33,102 bases of DNA from Mycobacterium sp. (GTDB taxonomy: Bacteria > Actinomycetota > Actinomycetes > Mycobacteriales > Mycobacteriaceae), in contig RXJD01000051.1 in NCBI GenBank assembly GCA_003987775.1, positions 1 through 33,102 on the forward strand, in the 5' to 3' direction. The notes under the pieces are model-generated. The model saw nothing but the letters and a program-made list of their open reading frames with translations, did no database searches and was not told where the DNA came from. Shown piece by piece: positions 10,986 through 19,634 of this stretch. The stretch's first letter is position 1; each line of letters starts with the position of its first letter. Both the position numbers and the translations under genes were made by a program.

Positions 10986-11779
10986 CCGGACTGGCAGTGG
11001 GCTTGAGCGCCCTCGTGATCGTAATACTGGTTGTGGCGGCCGCGGCCTCGCTGGCGGTGCTGCGCGAGTACGAACGGGGCGTGGTGTTCCGGATGGGACA
11101 TGTGCGGCACCTGTACCAGCCGGGATTACGTTTCTTGATTCCGTTGGTGGACAAGATGGTTCGTGTTGACCAACGACTGGTGACGCTGACCATCCCACCC
11201 CAGGAGGTGATCACCCGGGACAACGTACCGGCCCGGGTGAACGCGGTGGTGATGTTCACGGTCACCGAGCCGCTGAAAGCGATCCTGGCCGTCGAGAATT
11301 ATGCGGTGGCCACCTCGCAGATCGCCCAGACCACGCTGCGATCGCTACTGGGCCGCGCCGATCTGGACACGCTGCTCGCACACCGCGAGGACCTCAACAG
11401 CGACCTGCGCACCATCATCGAGAAGATGACCGAGCCGTGGGGGGTGCAGGTGCGGGTCGTCGAGATCAAGGACGTCGAGATCCCGGAGTCGATGCAGCGG
11501 GCGATGGCGCGGGAAGCCGAAGCCGAACGGGAACGCCGCGCCAAGGTGATCAACGCGCGCGGGGAACTGCAGGCGTCCGAGGAGTTGCGCGAAGCCGCCG
11601 AAACCCTGTCCAAGAGTCCAGCCTCGCTGCAATTACGTTATCTGCAAACGTTGTTGGAGCTGGGCGCCGACCAGAACTCGACGGTGGTGTTCCCGTTGCC
11701 CGTCGACATCATCACGCCGTTCCTGCGTGACCCGGACACCGTGCGGACCGTGCTGGACCGGGTCAACCATCGCGGGTGA
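10982..11779 (+). CDS. SPFH/stomatin-like protein (slipin)
   Basis: The product is 265 residues, starting MTGLAVGLSALVIVIL with one N-terminal membrane helix (about 5-26). The SPFH core shows LREYERGVVFRMG, GLRFLIPLVDKMVRVD, VNAVVMFTV and TLRSLLGRADLDTLL. A charged coiled-coil-like stretch REAEAERERRAKVINARGE and a C-terminal LRYLQTLLEL segment follow. These are hallmarks of bacterial slipins, which oligomerise at the membrane and support membrane complexes or proteases. The usual partner NfeD is absent. It is the last gene of the norB operon (ATGA overlap, AAGGAGG upstream), suggesting a scaffold or quality-control role for the NO reductase; that link is inference. Confidence 0.88.
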   Translation: MTGLAVGLSALVIVILVVAAAASLAVLREYERGVVFRMGHVRHLYQPGLRFLIPLVDKMVRVDQRLVTLTIPPQEVITRDNVPARVNAVVMFTVTEPLKAILAVENYAVATSQIAQTTLRSLLGRADLDTLLAHREDLNSDLRTIIEKMTEPWGVQVRVVEIKDVEIPESMQRAMAREAEAERERRAKVINARGELQASEELREAAETLSKSPASLQLRYLQTLLELGADQNSTVVFPLPVDIITPFLRDPDTVRTVLDRVNHRG

Positions 11780-11965
11780 CCGACACCATTTGTTCACCCT
11801 GAACGCACCGTAAATTCATCGAATCCGACGCGCTTCGCCCGCCGGCCTTGCCAGGTTTGATTGCACGCCCCGGGCTGCCGAAAAACAGCCGGCTGAGGCA
11901 AATGCTGTTCGGCCGCGCCACTTATCTGGTAGTGCATGCGTACGACATTAAGGAGAACTGTGACA
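11780..11965 (+). promoter_or_regulatory. intergenic region before the PPE pair, with small inverted repeats
   Basis: The gap is 186 bp. Just after the slipin stop lies the inverted repeat GTTCA-CCC-TGAAC (11792-11804). Further on is the ten-base palindrome CAGCCGGCTG (11886-11895), whose left half can also pair with GGCTG at 11874-11878 across an A-rich loop. Either could be a terminator-like hairpin for the norB operon or a regulator site. AAGGAG at 11950-11955 is the ribosome site of the PPE gene. Confidence 0.3.
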
Positions 11966-13090
11966 ATGGATTACGCCTTTCTGCCGCCGGAGGTCAACTC
12001 GGCGAGGATGTACACCGGACCCGGTTCGAGTTCGTTCCTGACCGCCGCAGGCAGCTGGGACGCGCTGGCCGCGGAGCTTGTCACCACCGCAGCGGGTTAC
12101 GACGAGGTGCTGACCGGCCTGGCCACCTGGCAATGGAGCGGTCCCGCATCGCAGGCCATGACGGCCGCTGCCGCCCACTATGCCGGTTGGCTGCAGGCCA
12201 CCGCCGAACAGACCAAGCAGACCGCGGCGCAGGCGCGGGCTGCCGGGGCGGCCTTCGAGCAGGCCTACGCGATGACGGTGCCGCCGGCGGCCGTCGCCGC
12301 CAACCGCATTCAGCTCGCGTCCCTGGTCGCGACGAATCTGCTGGGCCAGAACACCGCCGCGATCGCGGCCGCGGAGGCGCAGTACGCCGACTTCTGGGCT
12401 CAGGACGCCGCCGCCATGTATGGCTACGCCGCGTCGTCGCAATCGGCGACGCAGCTGCTGCCGCAGTTCTCCTCCCCCGCACAGACCGCCAGCCAGAGCG
12501 GCCTGTCCGCCCAGCAGGCCGCGGTCAGTCAGGCCAACGCCAGCGCAGCCGCGTCAGATCCGGTGTCGCAGTTCGTCGATGCGGCGACCCAGTCGTTGCA
12601 GTCGCTGGGCGGGTCGATCATCCCGGACGATCTGACCGCTTTGGATGTCATCGCAGCGGTCGGCACGTCGATCAACTCCACGTACTACATGGAGGCGTTC
12701 GCGGCCGGGGTCATCGGCGCCGAGAACAATCTCGGGGTGCTGCCCAAGGCGGGTGCGGCGCTGGCGACCGACGTAGCCCCCGCAGCGTCCAGCCTGACCG
12801 GCGCGCCCCCGCTGGGCGCGGGTCTGGGTACCGTCACCGCGACCCTGAGCCGGGCCGGCACGATCGGGCAGATGTCGGTGCCCGCGAGCTGGGCCGCACC
12901 GTCGATCAGCCGGTTCTCCGCCCTGGAGCCGGCGGGGTTCACGGTGATTCCCGGAACCGAGGACGCGGTGGTGTCCGGGTACCCCGGCTATCCCGGACTG
13001 CCGGCCGGGACGTCGGCGCGAGGCGCCGGATCCCCGCCGCGCTACGGCGCCCGGCTAACGGTGATGGCCCGCCCGCCGGCCGCTGGATGA
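11966..13090 (+). CDS. PPE family protein, SVP subgroup (PPE51-like)
   Basis: The product is 374 residues. It starts [16 protein letters not shown], with the PPE motif at 7-9. The roughly 180-residue helical PPE domain has the WxG-type turn QWSGPAS near residue 57 and [18 protein letters not shown]. The SVPASW motif near residue 304 places it in the PPE-SVP subgroup, and the end [10 protein letters not shown] is very close to M. tuberculosis PPE51 as I recall it. ATG 11966 is ten bases after AAGGAG; GTG 11960 is only four bases away. PPE-SVP proteins are ESX-5 substrates in the cell envelope. PPE51 has been linked to uptake of small nutrients such as glycerol and sugars. No PE gene is adjacent. 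The stop overlaps the next PPE start (ATGA). Confidence 0.88.
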   Translation: MDYAFLPPEVNSARMYTGPGSSSFLTAAGSWDALAAELVTTAAGYDEVLTGLATWQWSGPASQAMTAAAAHYAGWLQATAEQTKQTAAQARAAGAAFEQAYAMTVPPAAVAANRIQLASLVATNLLGQNTAAIAAAEAQYADFWAQDAAAMYGYAASSQSATQLLPQFSSPAQTASQSGLSAQQAAVSQANASAAASDPVSQFVDAATQSLQSLGGSIIPDDLTALDVIAAVGTSINSTYYMEAFAAGVIGAENNLGVLPKAGAALATDVAPAASSLTGAPPLGAGLGTVTATLSRAGTIGQMSVPASWAAPSISRFSALEPAGFTVIPGTEDAVVSGYPGYPGLPAGTSARGAGSPPRYGARLTVMARPPAAG

Positions 13091-14127
13091 CCGATTTCGC
13101 TTGGCTGCCGCCGGAGGTGAACTCCGCGCGGATGTACAGCGGCCCCGGATCGGGGTCGTTAATGGCGGCCGCCGAAAGCTGGGACTCCCTGGCCGCGGAG
13201 CTGGAAACCACGGCCCAGAGTTGCCAATCGGTGCTGTCCACCCTGACCGCATTGCACTGGCACGGGCCGGCGTCGGCGGCCATGACAGCGGCCGCCGCCC
13301 CGTACCTCGGCTGGTTGGAGGCCACCTCCGGGCAGGCGCGGCAGACGGCCATGCAGGCCCGGGCGGCGGCGGCCGCCTACGAGTTGGCACATGCGATGAC
13401 GGTGCCCCCGCCGGTGGTCGCGGCCAACCGCGTCCAGCTGGCGTCGCTGATCGCGACGAATTTCTTCGGCCAGAACACCGCGGCGATCGCAGCCACCGAG
13501 GCGCAGTACGCCGAATACTGGGCGCAGGATGCCGCCGCGATGTACGGCTACCAAGCAGGCTCGACCGCGGCATCGGAGCTCACGCCGTTCACCTCGCCGC
13601 AGCGGGCCACCGCGGCCTCCCAAGACTCCTCCGGCGACCTGTCACTGCGGGCGCTGTACACCGCACTCGACCCGTCGTCGCTGTTCTACCTCGATGTCAC
13701 CGTGTTCGACGAGATCCGCGTCGTGGGCACCACGATCGGTTCCGTCACCAAAATCGATCTGACCGCGTGCGGAGTCATCGGGGCCGAGAACAACCTGGGC
13801 ATCCTGCCCACGGTGGCCACGCGATCAGCGGTGGCGCCGGTGCCGTCGAACCTCGGAGCCGGTTCGGGACTGGGCCGGGTGACCGCGACACTGTCGCGCG
13901 CCACTATGGTCGGGTCGTTGTCGGTGCCGCCGAGCTGGGCCACGGAATCCGGTGGCTCGATCAAAGTGGCGCCGGCGCGGGCACTGCCGAATTTCTCCGC
14001 CGAACCGGCCGGCACCGGTCTGGGTTTGCCCGGCGTGCCCGGAATGAAAGCGTCCCGGCCGTCGATCGTCGTGCCGCGCTACGGCCGCCGGCTGCGGGTG
14101 ATGTGGCCCTCGCCCGCTGTCGGCTGA
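13087..14127 (+). CDS. PPE family protein, SVP subgroup
   Basis: The product is 346 residues, starting [17 protein letters not shown]. It has PPE at 8-10, a HWHGPAS turn near 58-60, [20 protein letters not shown], and an SVPPSW motif near residue 278. The C-terminus [15 protein letters not shown] parallels the preceding PPE, so the pair arose by tandem duplication and divergence. The segment between the PPE domain and the SVP motif is about 25 residues shorter than in the first copy. It is translationally coupled to the first PPE by ATGA. The position corresponds to the PPE50/PPE51 pair of M. tuberculosis; which copy matches PPE50 cannot be settled by eye. Confidence 0.88.
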   Translation: MTDFAWLPPEVNSARMYSGPGSGSLMAAAESWDSLAAELETTAQSCQSVLSTLTALHWHGPASAAMTAAAAPYLGWLEATSGQARQTAMQARAAAAAYELAHAMTVPPPVVAANRVQLASLIATNFFGQNTAAIAATEAQYAEYWAQDAAAMYGYQAGSTAASELTPFTSPQRATAASQDSSGDLSLRALYTALDPSSLFYLDVTVFDEIRVVGTTIGSVTKIDLTACGVIGAENNLGILPTVATRSAVAPVPSNLGAGSGLGRVTATLSRATMVGSLSVPPSWATESGGSIKVAPARALPNFSAEPAGTGLGLPGVPGMKASRPSIVVPRYGRRLRVMWPSPAVG

Positions 14128-14131
14128 GGCC

Positions 14132-14488
14132 TCACCCGTCCAGCGGTTCGGGCGGCGCGGGCGACTCGGGCGGCGCGAAGTTCCAATTGTCCGGATTGTT
14201 GGGCGAATACACGACGGGGAACTGCTGACCCGTAACCGGCCACTGGCCGGCGGTGACGATCATGCGGCGGTAGACCGCGTGCTCGTTGACGGTGGGTCCG
14301 TTGATGACGCCGGAAATGGTGACGAACTGCTCGCCGGCCTCGGCACTATCGACTTCCCGCGAGCTGACTCCGGTGACCAGCAATGTGCCGCTGGCCAGGG
14401 CGCCGCGCGGGCCGGGACGGATGAACCGGGGCGCCAGAAACACCACCAGCACCGCCACCAGCAGGAGCAGCACCATGAATTCCCACAT
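14132..14488 (-). CDS. small membrane-anchored protein, DUF3592-like
   Basis: The product is 118 residues starting [17 protein letters not shown]. It has a strong N-terminal membrane helix followed by a soluble beta-rich domain. The end has [14 protein letters not shown], reminiscent of DUF3592-type proteins, where a Y-x-P-x-x-P segment closes the domain. No enzyme motif is seen. It lies between a PPE gene (convergent, four-base gap) and hisN (divergent, 23-base gap). The start is uncertain because no clear ribosome site precedes ATG 14488; ATG 14476 is an alternative. Codon use and the sensible membrane topology support it as a real gene rather than a shadow. Confidence 0.6.
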   Translation of the reverse strand: MWEFMVLLLLVAVLVVFLAPRFIRPGPRGALASGTLLVTGVSSREVDSAEAGEQFVTISGVINGPTVNEHAVYRRMIVTAGQWPVTGQQFPVVYSPNNPDNWNFAPPESPAPPEPLDG

Positions 14489-14511
14489 CTGGCCATGGTA
14501 GGACTGCTGGC

Positions 14512-15303
14512 GTGACGCATGCCGATGATCTGCAGTTCGCCCTGACGCTGGCGGACCGCGCGGACGACGTGACGCGCGCCCGGTTCGGTGCACTGGACCT
14601 GCGCATCGACACCAAGCCCGACCTCACGCCGGTGACCGACGCCGATCGCGACGTGGAGTCGCAACTGCGCCAGGCGATCGCGGCCGGACGGCCGGACGAC
14701 AGCGTGCTCGGCGAGGAGTTCGGCGGAACCACCACCTGGAACGGGCGGCAGTGGATCATCGATCCGATCGACGGCACAAAGAATTTCGTGCGCGGAGTGC
14801 CGGTGTGGGCGAGCCTGGTCGCGCTGCTGGAGGACGGCGTCCCCGTCGTCGGAGTGGTGAGCGCACCCGCGCTGCAACGACGGTGGTGGGCGGCGCGCGG
14901 ACAGGGGGCGTTCGCGTCGGTCGCCGGGGCAACGCCGCGCCGGATCTCGGTTTCAGCTGTGGCAGAACTGAATTCGGCGAGCCTGTCGTTTTCCAGCTTG
15001 ACCGGCTGGGCGCAGCTCGGGCTGCGCGAGCAATTCATCGACCTGACCGATGCCGTCTGGCGGGTGCGGGCCTACGGTGACTTCCTGTCCTACTGCCTGC
15101 TCGCCGAGGGTGCGGTGGACATCGCCACCGAACCCGAGGTCTCGGTCTGGGACCTGGCCGCGCTCGACGTCCTCGTGCACGAGGCAGGCGGGCGCTTCAC
15201 CAGCCTGGACGGCACCGCCGGACCGCACGGCGGCAGCGCCGTGGCGACCAACGGCCTGCTGCATGAACAGGTCCTCGATCGCCTGCGCCCCGCTGTGAAC
15301 TAG
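14512..15303 (+). CDS. hisN: histidinol-phosphatase, inositol monophosphatase family (Rv3137-like)
   Basis: The product is 263 residues, starting at GTG 14512 ([17 protein letters not shown]). The IMPase metal site is intact: [16 protein letters not shown] with Asp84 and Asp87, and VWDLAALDV near the C-terminus. It is almost superimposable on M. tuberculosis Rv3137, assigned as the histidinol-phosphate phosphatase of histidine synthesis. It therefore dephosphorylates L-histidinol phosphate with Mg2+ in the cytoplasm. The gene is separate from the his operon. TAGGA about nine bases upstream supports the GTG start. In M. tuberculosis pflA follows, as I recall; here fadE24 follows directly. Confidence 0.88.
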   Translation: MTHADDLQFALTLADRADDVTRARFGALDLRIDTKPDLTPVTDADRDVESQLRQAIAAGRPDDSVLGEEFGGTTTWNGRQWIIDPIDGTKNFVRGVPVWASLVALLEDGVPVVGVVSAPALQRRWWAARGQGAFASVAGATPRRISVSAVAELNSASLSFSSLTGWAQLGLREQFIDLTDAVWRVRAYGDFLSYCLLAEGAVDIATEPEVSVWDLAALDVLVHEAGGRFTSLDGTAGPHGGSAVATNGLLHEQVLDRLRPAVN

Positions 15304-15318
15304 CTAACACGTGCCATC

Positions 15319-15340
15319 TATCTTACTCCGGAGTAAGATA
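15319..15340. promoter_or_regulatory. perfect 22-bp palindrome, operator candidate for fadE24-fadE23
   Basis: The half-site TATCTTACTCC is followed at once by its exact reverse complement, 39 bp before the fadE24 ATG. Such perfect palindromes are typical of TetR-family operators at acyl-CoA dehydrogenase genes. The sequence differs from the operator candidates near either tetR gene in this window, so the cognate regulator may be elsewhere. Confidence 0.7.
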
Positions 15341-15378
15341 CGGTCATACGCATCGCCCCACCGACAGAGGCTGCTGAT

Positions 15379-16770
15379 ATGACCGACACACTTCCTGTTT
15401 CCGGCACCCGCTCCAAGAAGCGCCGTGACCCCCAGACGACCATCGGGATGAAACCGCACAAGCGCACCGGCGTCGACATCGCCATCGCGTTGCTGACACC
15501 GCTGGTCGGCCAGGAGTTCCTGGACAAGTACAAGCTGCGCGACCCGCTGAACCGGACGCTGCGCTACGGCACCAAACAGGTGTTCTCCACCACCGCCGCC
15601 GCCAGCCGCCAGTTCAAGCGGGTGCAGAGCCTGCGCGGCACGCCGACCCGACTCAAGTCGAGCGGCAAGAACTACTTCGACCTCACACCGGACGACGACC
15701 AGAAGATGATCGTCGAAACCGTCGAGGAATTCGCCGCGGAGATCCTGCGCCCGGCCGCCCACGACGCCGACGAGGCGACGACCTATCCGCCCGGCCTGAT
15801 CGCCAAGGCCGCGGAACTGGGCATCACCGCGATCAATATCCCGGAAGACTTCGACGGCATCGCCGAGCACCGCTCCGCGGTGACCAACGTGCTGGTGGCC
15901 GAGGCTCTTGCCTACGGCGACATGGGCCAGGCGCTGCCCATCCTGGCGCCCGGGGGCGTAGCGTCCGCCCTGACCCACTGGGGCAGTGCCGACCAGCAGG
16001 CGACCTACCTGCGTGAGTTCGCGGGCGAGAGCGTCCCGCAGGCGTGCGTGGCCATCGCCGAGCCTCATCCGCTGTTCGACCCGACGCGGCTGCGGACTAC
16101 CGCGGTACGCACCCCGTCCGGCTACCGCCTGGACGGCGTGAAGTCGCTGGTGCCGGCCGCGGCCGACGCCGAACTGTTCATCGTCGCCGCACAGTTCAAC
16201 GGCAAACCGGCGCTGTTCATCGTCGAGTCCTCCGCCAAGGGCCTCACCGTCAAGGCCGACCCCAGCATGGGCATCCGCGCGGCGGCGTTGGGACAGGTTG
16301 AGCTGAACGGTGTTTCGGTGCCGCTGCACGCCCGGCTGGGTGAAGACGCGGCGACGGACGAGGACTATTCCGAGGCGATCGCACTATCGCGGCTGGGCTG
16401 GGCGGCGCTGGCGGTGGGCACCTCGCACGCGGTGCTCGACTACGTCGTGCCCTACGTCAAGGAACGCGAAGCCTTCGGCGAGCCGATCGCGCGTCGGCAG
16501 GCCGTCGCATTCATGTGCGCCAACATCGCAATCGAACTCGACGGGCTGCGGCTGATCACCTGGCGCGGGGCATCGCGCGCCGAGCAGGGCCTGCCGTTCG
16601 CCCGGGAAGCGGCGCTGGCCAAGCGATTTGCGTCCGACAAGGGCATGCAGATCGGGCTGGACGGCGTGCAACTGCTCGGCGGCCACGGATTCACCAAGGA
16701 GCACCCGGTAGAGCGCTGGTACCGCGATCTGCGGGCCATCGGCGTCGCCGAAGGCGTCCTGGTCATCTAA
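15379..16770 (+). CDS. fadE24: acyl-CoA dehydrogenase FadE24
   Basis: The product is 463 residues. A basic N-terminal extension (about 1-95, including RSKKRRDPQTTIGMKPHKRTG) precedes the acyl-CoA dehydrogenase fold. The N-domain holds GITAINIPEDFDG. The C-domain has YVKEREAFGEPIARRQAVAF and LLGGHGFTKEHPVERWYRD, ending GVAEGVLVI, where Glu458 is at the place of the usual catalytic base. It would oxidise an acyl-CoA with FAD. Next to fadE23 it may form a heteromeric dehydrogenase, as adjacent dissimilar mycobacterial FadE pairs often do. A perfect palindrome lies 39 bp upstream. In M. tuberculosis the orthologues Rv3139-Rv3140 are known as isoniazid-induced; their substrate is unknown. Confidence 0.9.
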   Translation: MTDTLPVSGTRSKKRRDPQTTIGMKPHKRTGVDIAIALLTPLVGQEFLDKYKLRDPLNRTLRYGTKQVFSTTAAASRQFKRVQSLRGTPTRLKSSGKNYFDLTPDDDQKMIVETVEEFAAEILRPAAHDADEATTYPPGLIAKAAELGITAINIPEDFDGIAEHRSAVTNVLVAEALAYGDMGQALPILAPGGVASALTHWGSADQQATYLREFAGESVPQACVAIAEPHPLFDPTRLRTTAVRTPSGYRLDGVKSLVPAAADAELFIVAAQFNGKPALFIVESSAKGLTVKADPSMGIRAAALGQVELNGVSVPLHARLGEDAATDEDYSEAIALSRLGWAALAVGTSHAVLDYVVPYVKEREAFGEPIARRQAVAFMCANIAIELDGLRLITWRGASRAEQGLPFAREAALAKRFASDKGMQIGLDGVQLLGGHGFTKEHPVERWYRDLRAIGVAEGVLVI

Positions 16771-16800
16771 CTCGTATTCTTCAACGGCGAAAGAGTAATC

Positions 16801-18003
16801 ATGGCAATCAATCTCGAGCTACCCGGCAAGCTGCAGGCGGTAGTCACCAAGACCCATCAGGGCGTTGCCGAGTTGGTACGGCCCATCGCGCGCAAGTACG
16901 ACCTGAGAGAGCACGCCTACCCGGTCGAACTCGACACGCTGATCAACCTTTTCGAGGGCGCGTCGGAGTCGTTCAGCTTCGCCGGTGCCGGCGAGCTGCG
17001 TGGCAGCGACAAGAAGGACGACAACCACAACGGCGCCAACATGGCTGCCCTCGTGCAGACGCTCGAAGCCAGTTGGGGTGACGTGGCGATGATGCTGTCC
17101 ATCCCCTACCAGGGCTTGGGCAACGCCGCCATCTCCGCGGTGGCCACCGAAGAGCAGCTCGAGCGCCTGGGCAAGGTGTGGGCCGCCATGGCGATCACCG
17201 AACCCGGCTTCGGCTCCGACTCGGCGGCGGTGTCCACCACCGCCAAGCTGGACGGCGACGAGTACGTCATCAACGGCGAAAAGATCTACGTCACAGCCGG
17301 TTCGCGTGCCACCCACATCGTGGTGTGGGCGACGCTGGACAAGTCCAAGGGCCGCGCGGCGATCAAATCGTTCATCGTGCCGCGCGAACACCCCGGGGTC
17401 ACCGTCGAACGCCTCGAACACAAGCTCGGCATCAAGGGGTCGGATACCGCTGCTATCCGGTTCGATAACGCGCGCATCCCGAAGGAGAATCTGCTCGGCA
17501 ACCCGGAAATCGAGGTAGGCAAAGGCTTCTCGGGTGTCATGGAGACCTTCGACAACACCCGGCCGATCGTCGCCGCCATGGCCGTCGGCATCGGGCGCGC
17601 CGCACTGGAGGAGATCCGCCGGATCCTCACCGACGCCGGAGTCGAGATCGACTACGACCGGCCCGCGCATGTACAGAGCGCCGCTGCCGCGGAGTTCCTG
17701 CGGATGGAATCGGACTGGGAGGCCGCCTATCTGTTGTCGCTGCGTGCGGCGTGGCAGGCCGACAACAGCATTCCGAACTCCAAAGAAGCGTCGATGAGCA
17801 AGGCCAAGGCCGGCCGGATGGCCAGCGACGTCACCCTGAAGACGGTCGAATTGGCCGGCACCACCGGATATTCCGAGCAGATGCTGCTGGAGAAGTGGGG
17901 CCGCGACTCCAAGATCCTGGACATCTTCGAAGGCACGCAGCAGATTCAGCAACTGGTGGTGGCCCGCCGGCTGCTGGGCCTGTCGTCGGCCGAACTCAAG
18001 TGA
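16801..18003 (+). CDS. fadE23: acyl-CoA dehydrogenase FadE23
   Basis: The product is 400 residues, starting at ATG 16801, 30 bp after fadE24. It has the FAD/acyl-CoA signature WAAMAITEPGFGSDSA, GEKIYVTAG in the beta domain, and the C-terminal KILDIFEGTQQIQQL with catalytic Glu377. It is expected to be cotranscribed with fadE24 and to share one complex. Compared with FadE24 it has the more canonical active site, fitting the catalytic plus partner division seen in heteromeric mycobacterial dehydrogenases (inference). Its stop overlaps the end of the convergent tetR gene by eight bases. A fadE23-fadB4 adjacency is interrupted here by two minus-strand genes. Confidence 0.9.
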   Translation: MAINLELPGKLQAVVTKTHQGVAELVRPIARKYDLREHAYPVELDTLINLFEGASESFSFAGAGELRGSDKKDDNHNGANMAALVQTLEASWGDVAMMLSIPYQGLGNAAISAVATEEQLERLGKVWAAMAITEPGFGSDSAAVSTTAKLDGDEYVINGEKIYVTAGSRATHIVVWATLDKSKGRAAIKSFIVPREHPGVTVERLEHKLGIKGSDTAAIRFDNARIPKENLLGNPEIEVGKGFSGVMETFDNTRPIVAAMAVGIGRAALEEIRRILTDAGVEIDYDRPAHVQSAAAAEFLRMESDWEAAYLLSLRAAWQADNSIPNSKEASMSKAKAGRMASDVTLKTVELAGTTGYSEQMLLEKWGRDSKILDIFEGTQQIQQLVVARRLLGLSSAELK

Positions 18004-18616
18004 GCTGGCGGGCGAGCTCGTAGATGGCCCGCCCGTGCAACTCGAACAGCGCGATCAGGTCGACCGCGTCGCCGCCGAGTTCTTTGGCGACGAACAGTCC
18101 GTCCGCACCGGCCATCGCGTACGTCGCCAGCTGATGCACGTTTGCCTCGCTGAGCTGCGGCATGGTCGTGCGAAAGTTGTTCTTGAGCTGGTCGAATGCG
18201 CGTGCCCGGACCTGGATGAACATCGTCTTGGCGCGGGGCTCGGCAGGCCGGCGCTCAAGGGCGAGCATCAGCCCAAGCCGCAGGAAGTCCGGCGCCTCCA
18301 GTAGCGCCTTGGCGGTCTGCTCGGTCAGTCCCCGAATCAACTCCCGGGGATTCGCCGTCGGTGTCGGTTCCGAGAGGTTCCACGCGGTCAGCCAGGTGCC
18401 GAAGCTGCGCTCGATGACCGCGGCGATCAGGTCGTCTTTGTCCTTGAAGTGCCAATAGATCGAGCTGGCCGGCAACCCGCACTTCGCGCTGACCAGCCCA
18501 ATGCTGGTGCCTTCGTAACCGCGTTCGGCCGCGATCTCGGTCGCCGCATCCAGAATCCGGGTGCGTGACAGTTCGCCGTCGGCCCGGCGCTTGCGCTCAG
18601 TCTTCTTGGCGGCCAT
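17996..18616 (-). CDS. TetR family transcriptional regulator
   Basis: The product is 206 residues. A basic N-terminus (MAAKKTERKRRADGELSR) leads to a TetR helix-turn-helix (about 17-63): ILDAATEIAAERGYEGTSIG, then CGLPASSIYWHFKDKDDL. The C-terminal ligand domain is about 75-206. GGGGGAG precedes the ATG by about four bases. A near-perfect palindrome at 18651-18672 stands 35 bp upstream, so the protein is probably autoregulated. Targets are unknown: candidates are the upstream aldo/keto reductase and the convergent fadE pair, though the fadE24 palindrome is of a different sequence. I do not recall it at this site in M. tuberculosis. Confidence 0.88.
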   Translation of the reverse strand: MAAKKTERKRRADGELSRTRILDAATEIAAERGYEGTSIGLVSAKCGLPASSIYWHFKDKDDLIAAVIERSFGTWLTAWNLSEPTPTANPRELIRGLTEQTAKALLEAPDFLRLGLMLALERRPAEPRAKTMFIQVRARAFDQLKNNFRTTMPQLSEANVHQLATYAMAGADGLFVAKELGGDAVDLIALFELHGRAIYELARQLT

Positions 18617-18650
18617 GTGACTCCCCCTGACTCCGGAACTCCCGCAAGAT

Positions 18651-18672
18651 TACCGTAGCGATCACTACGGTA
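18651..18672. promoter_or_regulatory. palindromic operator candidate of the tetR gene
   Basis: The arms TACCGTAG and CTACGGTA are exact reverse complements around a six-base centre with GATC; 20 of 22 positions are symmetric. It is 35 bp upstream of the tetR start, the typical place of a TetR autorepressor site overlapping the promoter. Confidence 0.65.
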
Positions 18673-18704
18673 CAACCGACGGGGGAACCGCCCGGCTGAC
18701 CACC

Positions 18705-18770
18705 TTCGCCGAACGTGAACTGACGGTGAGATTTTCGCGATTTTTTCGCACTGAGTTCACGCTCGGCGAA
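18705..18770. repeat. long inverted repeat (17-base arms, 32-base loop) after the aldo/keto reductase
   Basis: The left arm TTCGCCGAACGTGAACT (18705-18721) pairs with AGTTCACGCTCGGCGAA (18754-18770) with one mismatch. The loop holds two T-rich CGC-flanked segments, of which GCGATTTTTTCGC is a small hairpin itself. It begins eight bases after the aldo/keto reductase stop and could end that transcript before the tetR promoter. The sequence type resembles dispersed mycobacterial intergenic hairpins; a genome-wide count is needed. Confidence 0.7.
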
Positions 18771-18777
18771 CGGGGGG

Positions 18778-19632
18778 CTAAGCCACCGCGTCGAGCCGGG
18801 CCCGGAGTTCGTCGTCGAGTTGGATGTCTCTGACGGCCAGGTTCTCTTCCAGGTGGGCGACCGACGACGTGCCGGGAATCAGCAGCACATTGGGCGCCAC
18901 ACCCAAAGTCCAGGCCAGCGCGACCTGAGCCGGTGTGTACCCCAGTCGCTCCGCGGCACTGCGCACCAGTTCGTGGCCCAGGACCGGGTTCGACGGGGAG
19001 AAGGCCGAACCGAGCGGGAAGAACGGCACGAAGGCTATCCCGCGTTTTGTACATTCCTCCAGCACCGGAGCCGAAGACCGGTCGACGAGATTGAAAGCGT
19101 TTTGAACACAGGCGATCTCGGTTCGCTCCAGCGCGTGCAGCAGATGCCGGTGGGTGATCTCGCTGAGCCCGATGCCGCCGATCAGTCCCTCGTCGCGGGC
19201 GGCGATCATCATCGACAGTTGTTCGTCGAAGAGCTCGTCGGGCTCGTTGCTGTCCATCAGCCGAAGGTTCACCACCGCAAGCTGATCGACCCCCAGTGTC
19301 CGCAGATTGGCTTCCAGGTCGCGGCGCAGATCGGCAGGATCGGTCAACGGCAGCCAGGCCCCTTTCTCGTCGCGGCGCCCGCCGACTTTGCTCACCAGGG
19401 CCAGGTTTTCCGGATAGGGATGCAGCGCCTCCCGGATCAGTTCGTTGGCGACGTCCGGCCCGTAGAACTGGGCGGTGTCGATGTGGTCGACACCGAGTTC
19501 CACGGCCCTGCGCAGCACGGCCAGTGCGCCGTCACGATCACGCGGGGGGCCGAGCACTCCGGGACCGGGAAGTTGCATCGCTCCGAAGCCGACCCGGGCC
19601 ACCGAAAAACGAGCAAGTGGGAATGAATCCAT
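18778..19632 (-). CDS. aldo/keto reductase family oxidoreductase
   Basis: The product is 284 residues, starting MDSFPLARFSVARVGFG. The TIM-barrel AKR fold has Asp52 and Tyr57 in HIDTAQFYG and Lys82 in VSKVGG. The usual catalytic His is replaced by Asn122 in AVVNLRLMD, as in the YdbC-like subgroup. The C-terminus has LIPGTSSVAHLEENLA for NADP(H) binding. It would reduce a carbonyl compound with NADPH; the substrate is unknown. I chose the ATG at 19632 because the fold starts there; upstream codons in frame look non-coding. It is on the minus strand upstream of tetR, so the two may be functionally linked. Confidence 0.88.
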   Translation of the reverse strand: MDSFPLARFSVARVGFGAMQLPGPGVLGPPRDRDGALAVLRRAVELGVDHIDTAQFYGPDVANELIREALHPYPENLALVSKVGGRRDEKGAWLPLTDPADLRRDLEANLRTLGVDQLAVVNLRLMDSNEPDELFDEQLSMMIAARDEGLIGGIGLSEITHRHLLHALERTEIACVQNAFNLVDRSSAPVLEECTKRGIAFVPFFPLGSAFSPSNPVLGHELVRSAAERLGYTPAQVALAWTLGVAPNVLLIPGTSSVAHLEENLAVRDIQLDDELRARLDAVA

Positions 19633-19634
19633 AA

